Positions 13,572 to 25,755 of a DNA stretch of 64,000 nucleotides are shown piece after piece. Where the stretch lies: positions 434,001-498,000 of the forward strand of contig JAIWNF010000028.1 of the NCBI GenBank assembly GCA_025093555.1. The letters run 5' to 3'. Under the pieces are notes generated by a model. It was given only the letters and a program-made list of their open reading frames with translations. It was not told the origin of the DNA and did no database searches. Each line of letters starts with the position of its first letter. Position 1 is the first letter of the stretch. This stretch comes from Circinella umbellata (lineage: Eukaryota > Mucoromycota > Mucoromycetes > Mucorales > Lichtheimiaceae). The position numbers and the translations under genes were made by a program.

Positions 13572-15111
13572 ATGAGCAGCTCTACTTATACTTTTGATAA
13601 TCAATCATTCGGTCTTGATTTGATTAATACTCCTATTTTGCAGCAAAATCAAACAACAACCAATGGTGAACGTACGTCCCGCTGGCTGGACGAGAATACA
13701 ATGATGTCATTCTCTAAAGAGAATAACGATTACTTTTCCATGGCAGCCGATGCTTTAGATGAGTTTGTGGTACCACCGATGATACCCAGCACCTCAACTT
13801 CTACAACTTCAACAGCTACATCGGCCGGTACGTTACCAACAGATTTATCATCTGTTATGGATGACTATTTCGTTGAACAAGGGAAGTATCAAGAGTCGAA
13901 CGCAACAACTCCTGCTCTGTCATCTACTGTTGAATACAACTTTATAAATGATCAATCTTTGTTTCCCCCATTATACGCTAACAACAATCTACACGACATT
14001 ACTATTCCTAACAGCGCCACCGCAGTAACAGACACAACAATAATGCCGATTGTACCGTCTCCACAATACTCTCAGAATATTATATCCCCAACCTCACAAT
14101 TTGTGGATGAAAATAACCCTTCTCCCCTTCAAAATATAAATATTAAAGCATCCGTAGGTCTTGCTAAGAACAGCCAAGAGCAGTTTGCATATCCAATCTC
14201 AAAGACAGGCGTGTATCCAGATTACTTTTCTACTGATCAGGTACGTACTATTATAGAGCTGTGTTTATTTGGTTTATTATGCACTAGATTTTCAAACAAT
14301 TATACTGTGCATATGTGTTTTATATCTTACTATTATTATTATTATGCATACTGATTATTTTGCACAAATTCTATTTGTTTTCTTGTTGAACTTTGTGGGG
14401 GGCATGATTGCTACAAATAAAAACGATATATTATTAAACAAGGCTGTGCGGTATCAAGAACAAGAAACATCTAGTGTTAATAGCACTAATCCTATCTATG
14501 ATGAGATACGACAAGAAAGACTAGCTGTCAACAACCAAACAAGCATAATGATTCCAAGTAACACAGAGTCACACAAATGGTCGTCATTATGTGCTGCTGG
14601 TAATGGGGAAAAAAAAGCTCTAACTTGTATCAATATTTGGCGCCACAAGAAGCAATTCAAAAACATTTTTTTTGGGTATGAGTATGAGATTGATACTGAT
14701 TCCAGTTATAAAAATACCTTTACTACGACCGAAGCATTACAAGATATCAGCAGTAATAACCATAGTAGCACCATTAATTCTCTTGCTCTTCGACAGCAAT
14801 CACGACAAAGACATGAGCAACAGTGTCGTCGTCGTGGTCGCTATCGTGGACGTACTAGTAGACATTCTTTTCGTTCTTATAATTGTCCTTTATCTACCAG
14901 AGCACCAGCTCCATCAGCAGAAAAATCATGTTCGAAAACTAATAGCAGATGCGATATATGTAATAAAACATTTTCCAGAAGTCGAGATGTTGAGCGCCAC
15001 AAAAGATCTATTCATAATGCATTTTACAGGCCACATAAATGTTTAGTGTGTGGGGAAGATTTCACTCGGAATGATTCACTACTGAGGCATAAAAGAACAA
15101 AGGTTCATTAA
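13572..15111 (+). CDS. C2H2 zinc-finger transcription factor, two C-terminal fingers
   Basis: Probable sequence-specific nuclear regulator; target unknown. Two exons, 13572-14240 and 14443-15111, each 669 nt, giving 445 residues. The N-terminal two thirds are low complexity, rich in Ser/Thr/Asn/Pro with short hydrophobic patches. A basic segment follows (RQQSRQRHEQQCRRRGRYRG), then two adjacent C2H2 fingers at the very C-terminus: CDICNKTFSRSRDVERHKRSIH and CLVCGEDFTRNDSLLRHKRTKVH (shown in part; the second ends the protein). This layout resembles fungal stress or carbon-response factors with a terminal finger pair, but the flanks give no orthology. A further small intron in exon 2 cannot be excluded because residues around NIWRHKKQFKNIFF look unlike their surroundings. 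ATG 13572 is the first ATG after the 5'UTR intron. Confidence 0.8.
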
Positions 15112-16958
15112 TTGACAGCTGGGTTTACATTTATCTCCTACAAGATACGACTTCTATCTTCATTCCGTACTCCCTTCATTCCCCTCCCCCATTTATCTAT
15201 GTCAATCACTTGGTTACTTCTGCCTATTCTCCTCATATGTACCTTACTATGCCTTAAAATTATGTCTTTTATTATGCCTTAATCTTTTTTATGATCTTTT
15301 TCTCTTTTGTACATTAGTGAAGTGTGTGTACGTACTATTTATTTATTTAAAAAGAAATGAACAATAAACATCACAACAGCATTATTAATTTCATAAATAT
15401 TAGTAAAAATTTAATCGATATACTGTATTTTCATAGCATTTTTGTTACGTACGTAGACAATATTTCAACAGTGTCAAGACATACGAAATATAGAAAACTT
15501 AGTATTATAGTAATTAGGTAAATTGATATTATTTCCTATTTTGCTGTACGTAGCCAGACAAAAAAAATAGAGAGAGAGTGTGTGTGAGAAGCTTTATAAT
15601 AAGAGCTGTACGATAAGATGTTTTATCGTTGGCTATACCAAACAAGAGTGCATAAGAAAATAGGTATGATACATGCCTCACAATTTCGAATTGGTTTTTT
15701 TTTATATTCGTTTTCCTATCAAAGACAAAAATATATAATAACATAATAACATAATACGACATGTAAGCCATATTACTGTTTTTCGTTTATTCAAAAATAA
15801 AAATAATAATAATGAACAGCTTGACAGAGAGCCGTAACTAATCTCGTTATAATATTTAACAGCTTTCCAATAGTACTGAAGATAAAAATATTTGATTACT
15901 GTGTACATGACAGTAATACTGTAACGTTGATCTTTTTTTTTCAAAAACATCCATACACTTGCTTTTTAATATTTTAGTTTTTCTTTTACAAAATGGAAAA
16001 AAAAGCTTTTCAATGATTTATCAGAAAAAGGGACTCTAGAAGAGCGAGTAGCGGTTGATAGCTATTCACCAAAAAGAGCTAGAGGAGCGAAAAGAAGAAG
16101 AAAAGTCAGGTGTCGAGGAATTGATAATTAGGTGGTAGAAACAGTCAAAGCAGCGGAAAAAACAGTGGTGCCTAAAAAAGAAGGTTTGTTGGATGAGCAG
16201 CAGTAAGAATAAATGGCATTTGGCGAAAAGTTATCAAGGAGAATCAAAACAGTTGGAAGAAAAGACAGTCGGATGAAAAACGTTTGATGGATCGTTTTTA
16301 AACAATTGACACAAAATGACGAAGGCTTGAATAAGTAATCAAACAAATTTGGTTAAATGCCCACTTTTCACTTATCGTACCAGTAAAATCAATAGATGAC
16401 AAAATATATTAATAATCCTTTTTTTCAATGTTTATTATTTTTTCGTAACCACACACTAAACCTAGTGGTTTGAAATTACAACAAGATGTCGTCAAGCACA
16501 TCAACTTATTATATTGAGCTAGAAAAAACAAGGTATATAACGATGAGTGGCATATTCTCTTTTTAGAGCAACAAAGTATGCAGCTGCGATAGTTAGGCAA
16601 AGTGCAGGATTATTATACAAAATTTTCTTGTCTCCACTCATTCACCTTATAGATAAATCAAGGGTACCGTGTTTTTTCAGGTTACTGCATATTTTTCGTA
16701 CCATGAAACAGATGCGTCAGTTCAGAAGCCATGTATATTTGTACCAGTCGAGAAATGGAATATGTTTCATCTGTCTTATATATCACTCTACCTATGATTG
16801 TAAACTGAGAAAAGAATTTGAATGCAAAAAAAAATTAGTTCTTTTCTTTCGGGGTTTTGGTGACTGATTGCATAGAAGACTTAAACGTGCTATGATTACG
16901 CCTGAGTTCTTTTATTTTCGTGCCTGGAGCTAACTATTTCATTATTTTTAGTATAACA
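15112..16958. other. Non-coding interval
   Basis: Holds the CT-rich 3' region of the zinc-finger gene (15120-15320), AT-rich sequence, a coding-like but stop-ridden stretch at 15994-16338 (listed separately) and an unremarkable 106-codon open frame at 16547-16867 with no family resemblance. The last 60 bp should contain the promoter/leader of the following dehydrogenase. Confidence 0.5.
15994..16338 (+). pseudogene. Decayed coding-like stretch, origin unknown
   Basis: One frame starting at the TGG at 15994 reads plausible Lys/Arg/Glu-rich protein (EKGTLEERVAVDSYSPKRAR, then GAKRRRKVRCRGIDN), and then continues in the same frame through five stop codons to 16338 with similar composition (VVETVKAAEKTVVPKKEGLL). 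The stretch is less AT-rich than its flanks. It looks like a degraded basic protein, perhaps of transposon origin, but no motif identifies it. Confidence 0.3.
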
Positions 16959-18404
16959 ATGTTGCCTCTTCGTTTAATTAAACACAATGCCCTTCAATTA
17001 CGACGTGCTTTTTCAACAACGAAAAAACCTGACATGGAAGTCGACAATATTGTGATTGGTGCTGGTGTCGTTGGCTTGGCCATCGGTGAGAAGTTAACAA
17101 GAGAACGATCATCGGAAACAACCATTATTATAGACAAGAACAAACGCTGTGGTGAAGAAACCAGGTATAATATATACAACTCATAGAATGAAAAACTATT
17201 GAGGGAGAAAAGGAACAAACGAAGAAAAGGACTTAGTGGATAATTTCCATAGTGAAATAAATCATAGTACGCAAAGTTACTGACTCACTACGTTTTTTTT
17301 GTGTCTAATAAAATTAATCAGCGCCCGCAACAGCGAAGTAATTCATGCAGGCATTTATTACCCTGAAGACAGTTTAAAAACAAAACTTTGTATTCGTGGC
17401 AGAGAGCTATTATATGATTTACTACCACGTACGAATATCCCCTATAACATGATTGGCAAGTTAGTCGTTGCACAAACCCAAGATCAACATAGCTACCTTC
17501 AAGAACTACATGAAAAATCTAATACATTAGGTGTCGAAACGCATATATTACCTGGCGACCAAGTCATCGCTATGGAACCTGAAGTAGCAGCTCATGCAGC
17601 TTTATTATCACCTTCAACAGGAATTATTGATTCACATGGATTTATGGATTATTTAGAGCAGCAGATTACAGGAAATGGAGGAGACATTGGTTTATATACA
17701 TCTGTGACCTCGATTCAAGCTACTCAAGATGGATATCTCGTTGATCTCGCCACACCACCTGATGAATCCGGAGATATTACAACTGTATTTTCACGACGTG
17801 TATTTAACTCGGCTGGACTACATGCAGATAAGGTTTCCAATTTGTTGTTGCGTGATCGATACAAGTTATACTATGGTCGTGGTATCTACTATGCATATAA
17901 TGGCCCAATTAAAGTGAACCATCTGATTTATCCCTGTCCGGCCAAAAACCTGGCGGGTCTAGGCACACATTTGACTGTGGATATGGCTGGTAAAATCAAA
18001 TTTGGTCCTGATATCAATTATATCGATAATCCGTATGATTATAATGTACCAGATGATACTGAAAATCGACAACGATTTGCGGAGGCAATTCAAAGCTTTA
18101 TGCCGCATATTGATCCTGACAAGTTACATCCAGATTATGCCGGTATCAGGTAATAATATATATATGTCAAATATAAGCAAGAATAGATTAATGGGGTGAG
18201 TTATTAATAATCTTTATTTCTGTATACGAATATATACATAGACCCAAGATTGCAGGACCTGGTGAATCATTCAAAGATTTTTTGATTAAAGAAGAAAAAC
18301 AAGATGGATATAAGAATTTCTTCTCTTTGATCGGTATTGAAAGCCCAGGTTTAACATCTAGTTTAGCAATTGCAGAATATGTTTATAACCTAATTGAAAA
18401 ATAA
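16959..18404 (+). CDS. L-2-hydroxyglutarate dehydrogenase, FAD-dependent, mitochondrial
   Basis: Oxidises L-2-hydroxyglutarate to 2-oxoglutarate, a metabolite-repair step in mitochondria. Three exons: 16959-17164, 17322-18149, 18242-18404; 398 residues. The first 20-25 residues (MLPLRLIKHNALQLRRAFST) are Arg-rich, free of acids and look like a mitochondrial presequence. The Rossmann FAD motif follows at once: VDNIVIGAGVVGLAIGEKL. Downstream SARNSEVIHAGIYYPEDSLK matches the conserved L2HGDH block, and the C-terminal IESPGLTSSLAIAEYV closes the FAD domain. The ATG at 16959 is preferred because it starts the targeting sequence. Other members of the DAO superfamily are possible, but the HAGIYY block favours L2HGDH. 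Confidence 0.9.
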
Positions 18405-18763
18405 CATGTATAGTAATAATAATGAAAATAGAGCCGAAATTTATAATAATAGTGATAATAATAGTGATAATAATAAAATTTGATATGTATAATATAGAAT
18501 ATTATCTTATGTAATGTCATTTGTATATAATGAAAGAAGCGGGAGTGAGAGAAAAGAAAGTTGTGGTAAAAAAAAAGGGTTTTGCTGTAAAATATGAGTA
18601 TGATTGTCGTTTATGATTTTATATGTTGGGAGAGAAAGGTGGATAATAACTGCAATATTATTATTTCGTATCGTTTGAAAGTTTAAGGTTATTTTCCAAA
18701 GTTTGTTCCTTTTTCCGGAGATCGTCAAAGTATGGATCTATTATGATAAAAACATACGTTAGA
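18405..18763. other. Convergent intergenic region
   Basis: 359 bp between two converging genes. It contains ATAATAATAGTGATAATAATA-type short repeats near 18411-18480 and AT-rich 3' flanks. No gene seen. Confidence 0.6.
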
Positions 18764-20726
18764 TTAATAAATGTTGTATGTTCCGTCTTTAAGTTCACTT
18801 TCTTCTGAAATATACATACGGCTCAAAGCATCATTAGCAGTTATACGTCTATCAGGTGGGTATTGAAGAAGTTGCTAATTTAAAAACATAGATTAGCTTG
18901 TATTATTTTATTGATGCCCACTTAAAATCAAGTTTACAAAAAAAAAAGTCAAACTTACTTTTAATAAATCAATGCCTAAAGAATCCAATTTTGGAATAAG
19001 CGTTTCTAAAGGTATCCGAGCAAAGATTTCGAAATCACGCTATTGTTGAAAAAACAGAATAATGTTAATAGCTGAAAACGTGTGCCATGACAGGATATAT
19101 ATTATTATAAACACCACCTCTCCTTACCTTATACTCGGGTAATTGCGATACACAAGGCCATGTTTCTTCAGTAGGAGTCCCTAATACTTTGAAAATACGT
19201 TGCAATTGATCTGAAATAGAGCTACCTGGGAATAAAGGTCGCCCAGATGCCATTTCTATAAGAACGAATAATAGTTATGATAAGTAAAAAGTTGATAATT
19301 TTTGAAGATATACCTGTTCTGTCTTTTATTTTTACTTATTATTTACCTGCAAAGATACATCCAGCAGACCATAAATCAATAGAAGTCGAATATTGCCGTG
19401 ATCCCATTAATACGTCTGGTGCACGATACCATAATGTAACAACCTATTATACATAGTGATTAATAAAATCAAGTTCTTTTTTTTGGCCTTCTTCTCTAAA
19501 TGAAATTATGATTGCAAGTTTTTTCTACAAACCTCATGTGAATAGCTACGGACAGGTATACCAAATGCTCGAGCTAAACCGAAATCACCAAGTTTAAGTT
19601 CTCCTTTCTAGTAATATTAACATGTATGTATTATGCATTAAAAAACAATTAAAATTTAATCGAGCATACATATGTTGTATTTCATTTCATTACCTTATTA
19701 ATAAGCAAATTTTGTGGTTTTAAATCCTATATTATATCAATCGTACAAGAAAACTAATTAATACACCCAATCCAATCAACCAACGTACCAAAACCCCCTT
19801 TTCTAACCCCTATCTTTATACATATAACTACATACTCTGTGAAGCACTTTATGTTCATGACAAAATGCAATTCCTTTTAATAATTGATACATTAATTGCT
19901 AAATAAATAAATAAACAGTAATAGACTTGTTGCATTGGTAAAACTTCATAAATTTATAATATACATCATCTAACATTGATTACATAGAAAAAATGAGACT
20001 TTACTTTGATTGTTAAGATGTCGATATCACCACCATAAGAGTCCAGAAACTTTTTTAAATCAGAATCCAAATATTCGAATACCAGTGTCAACTTCTTTTC
20101 AGTATGTAAAACATCATATAGTCTATCAAATAATATATCTGCATTAGATTTACAAGTCTTCTCTTGTTCTTTCTTTTCCTCGTGAATTCACAACAACAAT
20201 GATAATAGTAACCTGACAATATTGACATGTTTCAGTTCTTTTAATAATGATATTTCTCGGATCGCAGTACATGGAACCTGAAAAAAAAAACAGATGTATA
20301 ACAGTAATTAGCACAAACAGAAAAAAGTTTTGCGTTTATTACTATTACTGTTGTTGTGTAGTTGGCATGGTAATAATAATATTAATAATAATAGCAATGA
20401 ACACCTACACCTTCTTCTTCATTATCTAAACGAATACGTTTCAAAGCGACAACTTCATTGGTGTCTCTATTTTGCGCTTTATACACGATACCATATGTAC
20501 CTAATAAAAAAAGTATATTTTTAAATCGTTATGAAATCAAAAATGGATTCGTGTTATTAATGGCTATTAAGTTTGCAGTAATAATTAATATCAAACCTTC
20601 GCCTAATTTCTCAATTTTCTATAAAGCAAATGAAAAATGCAGAAGAATTATTTAACAATCTACTCCAATGGAAAAAAAAGTCCTATTCATCTAAGGCAAA
20701 AAAAAAGAAACCTGATATTTGTCCAT
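18764..20726 (-). CDS. Cyclin-dependent kinase, Pho85/CDK5 type, with PCTAIRE helix
   Basis: Ser/Thr kinase acting with a Pho80/Pcl-type cyclin in nutrient, polarity and cell-cycle signalling. Twelve exons: 20726-20712, 20618-20597, 20500-20409, 20277-20213, 20122-20005, 19898-19836, 19726-19694, 19607-19533, 19443-19347, 19255-19128, 19039-18959, 18874-18764; 900 nt, 299 residues, the minimal CDK length. Gly loop [11 protein letters not shown] (11-21), catalytic Lys33, cyclin-binding helix VPCTAIREI (44-52), HRDLKPQN with Asp126, DFG Asp144, activation segment [20 protein letters not shown] with Ser159 in place of the usual T-loop Thr, and [17 protein letters not shown]. The [10 protein letters not shown] and PDVLMGS blocks place it with Pho85/CDK5 rather than CDK1. 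Several exons are tiny (15 and 22 nt). Head-to-head with TFIIIA, 147 bp between start codons. Confidence 0.93.
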
Positions 20727-20873
20727 AATGTTTAACAGCTAGTAAAAAAAAGCGAGGTAATATCAAAAAAAGAATAAATGAAAAAGGAAACTGTGATTTC
20801 CCGAATTTAAATTATTTTTTTTATCTTTTATCTATTTTTTTTTTACCCTCCTATATTACAATAATAATAACTT
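20727..20873. promoter_or_regulatory. Compact bidirectional promoter, CDK / TFIIIA
   Basis: Only 147 bp separate the two divergent start codons. The interval is T/A-rich with a long pyrimidine tract (about 20812-20850) on the TFIIIA side and no clear TATA box. Both 5'UTRs and both core promoters must lie here unless leader introns exist. Confidence 0.7.
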
Positions 20874-22571
20874 ATGATAGCACTTGATATGACCACCGAT
20901 CAACGTGAATCAAGTCTATCAAAATTAAAAAGACAAAAAAATGATAATAGCAAGAATAAAACAGTGATGGACCAATCCGAAAAAAATTATAAATGTACTT
21001 TTAAAAATTGTGATAAGATCTATAGAAAACTGTGTCGATTAGAAGAACATCAACGCATTCATACTGGTGAGGTATATATATTTGCTATTGAATTCTTTTT
21101 TTCTTCTTTTTCTTTTTTTTTGTAGTGAATACTAATGAATATATATAGCGACCATTTGCTTGTGTATTTCCCGGTTGCGATAAAGCTTATATGCGCTCGA
21201 ATCATTTGACAGCTCATGCACGGCGACATGACCCCAAGGCTTCAAGAGCATTTAAGTGCTCTTTTAATAACTGTTTAAAAGGATTTTCCACTCCACAACA
21301 TTTACAACGGCATGAAGCATTACATACAGCACCAACACCATATAGGGTAAAGAGAGATAAATACGATTTAACCATTATGTATGTGCTAAGTCTAGTTATT
21401 ACTCTATATTTACATATATATCGATCTATAGTGTGAATGGGTAGGATGTGATGCTTCTTTTGCTAAACGATACCAGCTGCGAAATCATATGTGTATTCAT
21501 ACTGGAAAAAAACCATTTTCTTGTACTGTGGAAGGCTGTGATAAAAGCTTTGATATCGCCTCCAAATTGAAAAGACATGAATTAACACACTCAGGTACTA
21601 CTACTACTAATTTAACATCAATCTATTAGTGCTACCATTTAGTTTACTTCACTGTGCCCCAGCTAATAACTTATTCGTTATTATTATATATACTAAAAAA
21701 AATAACCTTCTATTAGAGGACATACGTTATCTATGTGGATTTGCTGAATGTACTGCGAAGTTTTCGAAATGGACAGAGTTACGGCACCATGTTTCTCATA
21801 ATCATCCAGTGAACTGTGAAGAGTGTGGTAAATTATTTATGAAACAATCACAATTAAAACGACATTTTAAAAAAAGACATATGGAGCATGAGGCTATTCC
21901 TTGTGATTGGGAAGGTTGTTCAAAGGCGTTTGTTACTGTGAGTTGAAATTCTCTTGTTGCTTTCTCTTATTCTTTGATTTTATTGTCAGAAGCTCAACAA
22001 TAGCTAATATAATCCATCTCATCCACCAACTCACGATTTTCTTTTCTTTGAAACAGAAAAAATCACTAAAAATGCATATTGAATTGGTACATGAACGAGC
22101 TATTAAACATAAATGTACCTTTGAAGGTTGTCATAAAGGGTTCCCATACAAATCATTATTAGAACGACATGAACAATCACATCTGGTATGTTTGTATACT
22201 TATGTAATTTGGAATAGGATGTAAGAAACAGTATATGAAAAAGAGGAAGAAGTTCTTTCAGCTAACTACTCTCATTTTTATGGATTATTTAGAGAACACG
22301 AGCATCACCAAAACGAAAACGAGAAAAAGTACAAGAGCAAAGTATCACAGATATGATTGTTGGATATGATACCGAAAAAAATTCACGACGGCGATGGGCA
22401 TGCCCTTTTAATGATTGTAATCATAAATTTCTTCGTGAATACGATTTGGAACGACACTTGTCAAGTAAAATGCATCAAATTGATTTGGAATATGTACTTG
22501 ATGGAAGATATTCGAAAAAGAAGTGTCTGGATAATGATGATGGTGGTGACGCTGAAAACCACTACCACTAA
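20874..22571 (+). CDS. Transcription factor IIIA, ten C2H2 fingers (9+1)
   Basis: Binds the internal control region of 5S rRNA genes, recruiting TFIIIC/TFIIIB and RNA polymerase III. Six exons: 20874-21071, 21149-21346, 21432-21594, 21717-21937, 22057-22185, 22293-22571; 395 residues. Nine consecutive C2H2 fingers start near residue 42 (YKCTFKNCDKIYRKLCRLEE) with TFIIIA-like spacing. Finger 6 has the H-x4-H type end HHVSHNH and finger 7 is the short one (CEECGKLFMKQSQLKRH). After finger 9 comes a basic linker of about 40 residues (RASPKRKREKVQEQ) and then a separate tenth finger (WACPFNDCNHKFLREYDLER), followed by an acidic tail. A separated final finger is what I recall of fission yeast TFIIIA. 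First ATG 20874 chosen; 20889 is an in-frame alternative. Confidence 0.9.
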
Positions 22572-22744
22572 CTATTATCATACCCACAACGAACAACAGC
22601 AATAGTTTTATCCACTTATTCTTTTCAGCATACTTGTATTGGTACTTGACGTAATAACATTTTGTATATATCCACATTCTTTTGTTTTCCAACATAAAAT
22701 AATAATAATAATATAGAGTATTTAAAATAAAACAAATTATAACT

Positions 22745-23402
22745 TTATTGCATTGCTTCTTGTGGGTTTTGGACCACAATCAGGAGGTATTCGTGATCTA
22801 TGTATATGTGTACATGAATTATCATTTTTTAAAAGGAAAACAAATTATCAGTTCTCTGTGTTTTAGAAGACTGGATGAATGGATAAAGGAGGTCAAAGCC
22901 TTTGACTATATCGTGGTAATGATGATGATAATAATAAAATAGTAATAATAAACGTACCGGGAGCGATCATTATTTCATGTTTTTTCGTACGTACACGTAA
23001 AAATGTGAGGTCATTCTGTATATTACAAGGTTAAATTACTTAATATGTATATATATATATATAACGAAGATTTCCTCTCTTTTGCTAAAAATGTTAAAAA
23101 AAAGTAGTACCTGGTCATCTAATGTAGCTACTGTTGTTCGTGCTTGTTGGACAAGTGAAGAAATTAGTTGCCCATATTGTTTTGTTAATTCCTCATCTAA
23201 TGTTGATCGAATAGCTTGTCCTTCACTATTCAAAATGACAACGGCTTTAACACCTCGTCGTGAAGATAATCGTTTTAATGTTTCGTCAATTTCAAAGGTC
23301 TAGATAATGATAATAATATTCAAGATTTGAAAAATAAAATTTTAGCTCAATCCAAAGAAACCTTTCTTTCACTTTGTATAAAAAATTGCAGCTTTTTACC
23401 AT
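22745..23402 (-). CDS. Dynein light chain, roadblock/LC7 family, with one-base frameshift
   Basis: Light chain of cytoplasmic dynein that dimerises on the intermediate chain. Exons on the minus strand: 23402-23400 (the ATG alone), 23299-23111, 23016-22958, 22797-22745. Exon 2 gives TFEIDETLKRLSSRRGVKAV and NSEGQAIRSTLDEELTKQYG; exon 3 NDLTFLRVRTKK; exon 4 EYLLIVVQNPQEAMQ then TAA. The roughly 100-residue length and all motifs match animal roadblock proteins from the first residue. However, the exons sum to 304 nt, one too many: the KKHE codons contain seven A (T7 at 22980-22986 on the plus strand) where six are needed, so the frame as printed hits a stop two codons later. Sequencing error, recent null allele or slippage rescue are all possible. 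Confidence 0.82.
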
Positions 23403-23741
23403 GAAACCGAGATCAAGTTTTTTTTAGTAAAAGTACAAGATACGAGGAGTACTTTACTGTTCAAAGGTAGTAAGCAACAACTCAGATGTAACACTAAAAT
23501 TAAATATGATACTCAGGTAACATATCCTATTTCTTTCAGCATAAAAATATCGAAGCTGATAAAAAACAAATACATAAGGTTGTCATAGAAACGGTGATAT
23601 TATTATTATTACTATTGAATGATATATTAAACGTGTTTTATCCTTTTTTTCTCATATATTATATTATATTATATCCTTCTTATTCTTGTTGAATATATAA
23701 TGACAAAAAAAAAAAAAGAATGAAAAAACTGCAAAAAAAAT
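23403..23741. other. Intergenic region, roadblock promoter side
   Basis: 339 bp between two minus-strand genes. Contains an AT-rich tract with repeated TATATTA units (about 23655-23673) and A-runs. No gene seen. Confidence 0.6.
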
Positions 23742-24551
23742 TTACAAGTCAAAATCCCCTTCAGAACTGGTATCTCCTAATTCATCGTCCGTCAACTCAT
23801 CCTCGCTGTCCGTCAACAGTGCTGTGAGTCGTTCTGCGTTGAGAGGATTTTCCACTAGAACATACGGTGAAACAGAAAATGAAAAAGCAAGGTCATGTAA
23901 AGATATGGAATCAGTTGGTGTCGCTAATGAAGAAGATGAAGAAAGAGATGCAATGTCGTTATTGTCGTTGTCGTTATTGACTATATTGTTAGGTGATGGC
24001 GAATCATTCTTTTTACTACTACTGCTGCTGCTGCTACTGCTGATGATACTATTATTACTGCTACTACTGTTATCACTTTTAATACTCTCATTATCATTAT
24101 CTTCAACACTTTCAAATAATGAGCTACTTTGTGGTTCCACTTGATTATTAACATTCCCACTTTCATTGGTATTATTATCGTTATCTGTAGTATCAACTTT
24201 TCCCTTTTTAGCGGTTGTCATTGTTGTATCAGTGTTATCTTTTAATGATGCTTCTGATACAGTTGTTATTGGTGTTCCTTTCGCTGCTATTCCTTCTTTT
24301 GATGGTGATGAGGATGAGGAAAAGGAGGAAGAGAAAATTTGATTTTGTGATGAATTTGGTAGTTTGAGAGGTTGTGTTGATAATATTTGTTCTACAGCTG
24401 CAGAGCGAGTTTCCGGTGTATCTTTTTCCATCTGTAAACCAATTGAACGATTAATTCGTCGTTTACTTATTGTATTCGCAATAGCTGATTTGATATAACT
24501 CTACAATGATAAACAATATCATTATTATAATTTGGATTAATATATGCAGAT

Positions 24552-24594
<43 letters not shown>

Positions 24595-25718
24595 ACAGAA
24601 GAAAATAGCGATAAGCTTACTTCAGTAGCAAACAACATAGCGCTAACTACTTCTTCTGTGACCCCTTTTACTAATCCTTGTTCCAATGCGATACTTGTCA
24701 TCCGGGCATGTAATGTTTCTGGGCCGGGAAGTTCTTTTAAATCTGAGCAAAGCGGTGCTAATAAACCTCTTGCATAATCTGAATTAAATGCTAAAATAAC
24801 CGTAATGATAATTGGAGAGGGTATGTTAATTAGTATCTCAATATATGTATATAACATAATTGTAACATACTTGGTGGAAGTTGTTCAGCCGGTAAAGGTA
24901 ATGGAGGTACTCGACTTATGCGTGGATTTAATAACTTATCCACAAATGGTTTTAATTTATCTTTATCTCCTATCTTATATACATTTACAAAGTTAATAAA
25001 CGTTACAATTCAAGTACACGTACATAGTATATATATATTTACCTTCACTAAGGCCTTTAATCTATCACGTTCTGATTTACTTAATGACATAACATCCATT
25101 TTAAGTTTCTTCTTTAAAGGATCTCTATCACTATCACCATCTAATAGCCCATTATCTTTCCCACGTTTCCTTTTTGCCCAACCCACAGATCGATGTTTGG
25201 ATGGTGGAGGCGTTGCTGTTTGAGCGTTATGAACAGTACTGAGGATAAACGCATTATGAAGATAAGCTATAAAATCATCATGAACAGCGAAAAGTAATAA
25301 AAAAAGGAAAAGTTAGTACAAAAAGTAAACGACTACCAAGTATAATGACGACAATAATGGTTTTTTTTGTCTTTCTTTTTTACCATTTTCTTGACTAAGG
25401 TATAAGTTGGCATAAAAGTCGAATTCTTGTCGATTAAGTTTTCCAGCAACAAAATCTTTTAATGCATCCCAATAAAGCGGTCCATTTTCTCCTAATGCAT
25501 CTGCTAAACGTTGTTTAAGTGCAATAACATCTTGTCGCCCTGTTGGTGTCATTGCAATGGGAAATTTCCCTTTAATGGTAATTTGTTTTTTCTTCGAAGG
25601 TGTTTCTCCTACAGTTGTCATTGATTTGTTATTACTTGTTAAATCATTAAGCGGTGTTGGTGCTGCCGTTGTCGTTGTCGTTGTTTTTGAAATAACAGGA
25701 GAGGTGGTCGTGATGATG

Positions 25719-25755
<37 letters not shown>

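Noticed and set aside
14672..15046. 124-codon frame overlapping the zinc-finger exon
   Set aside because: Shadow frame of the exon coding the two C2H2 fingers.
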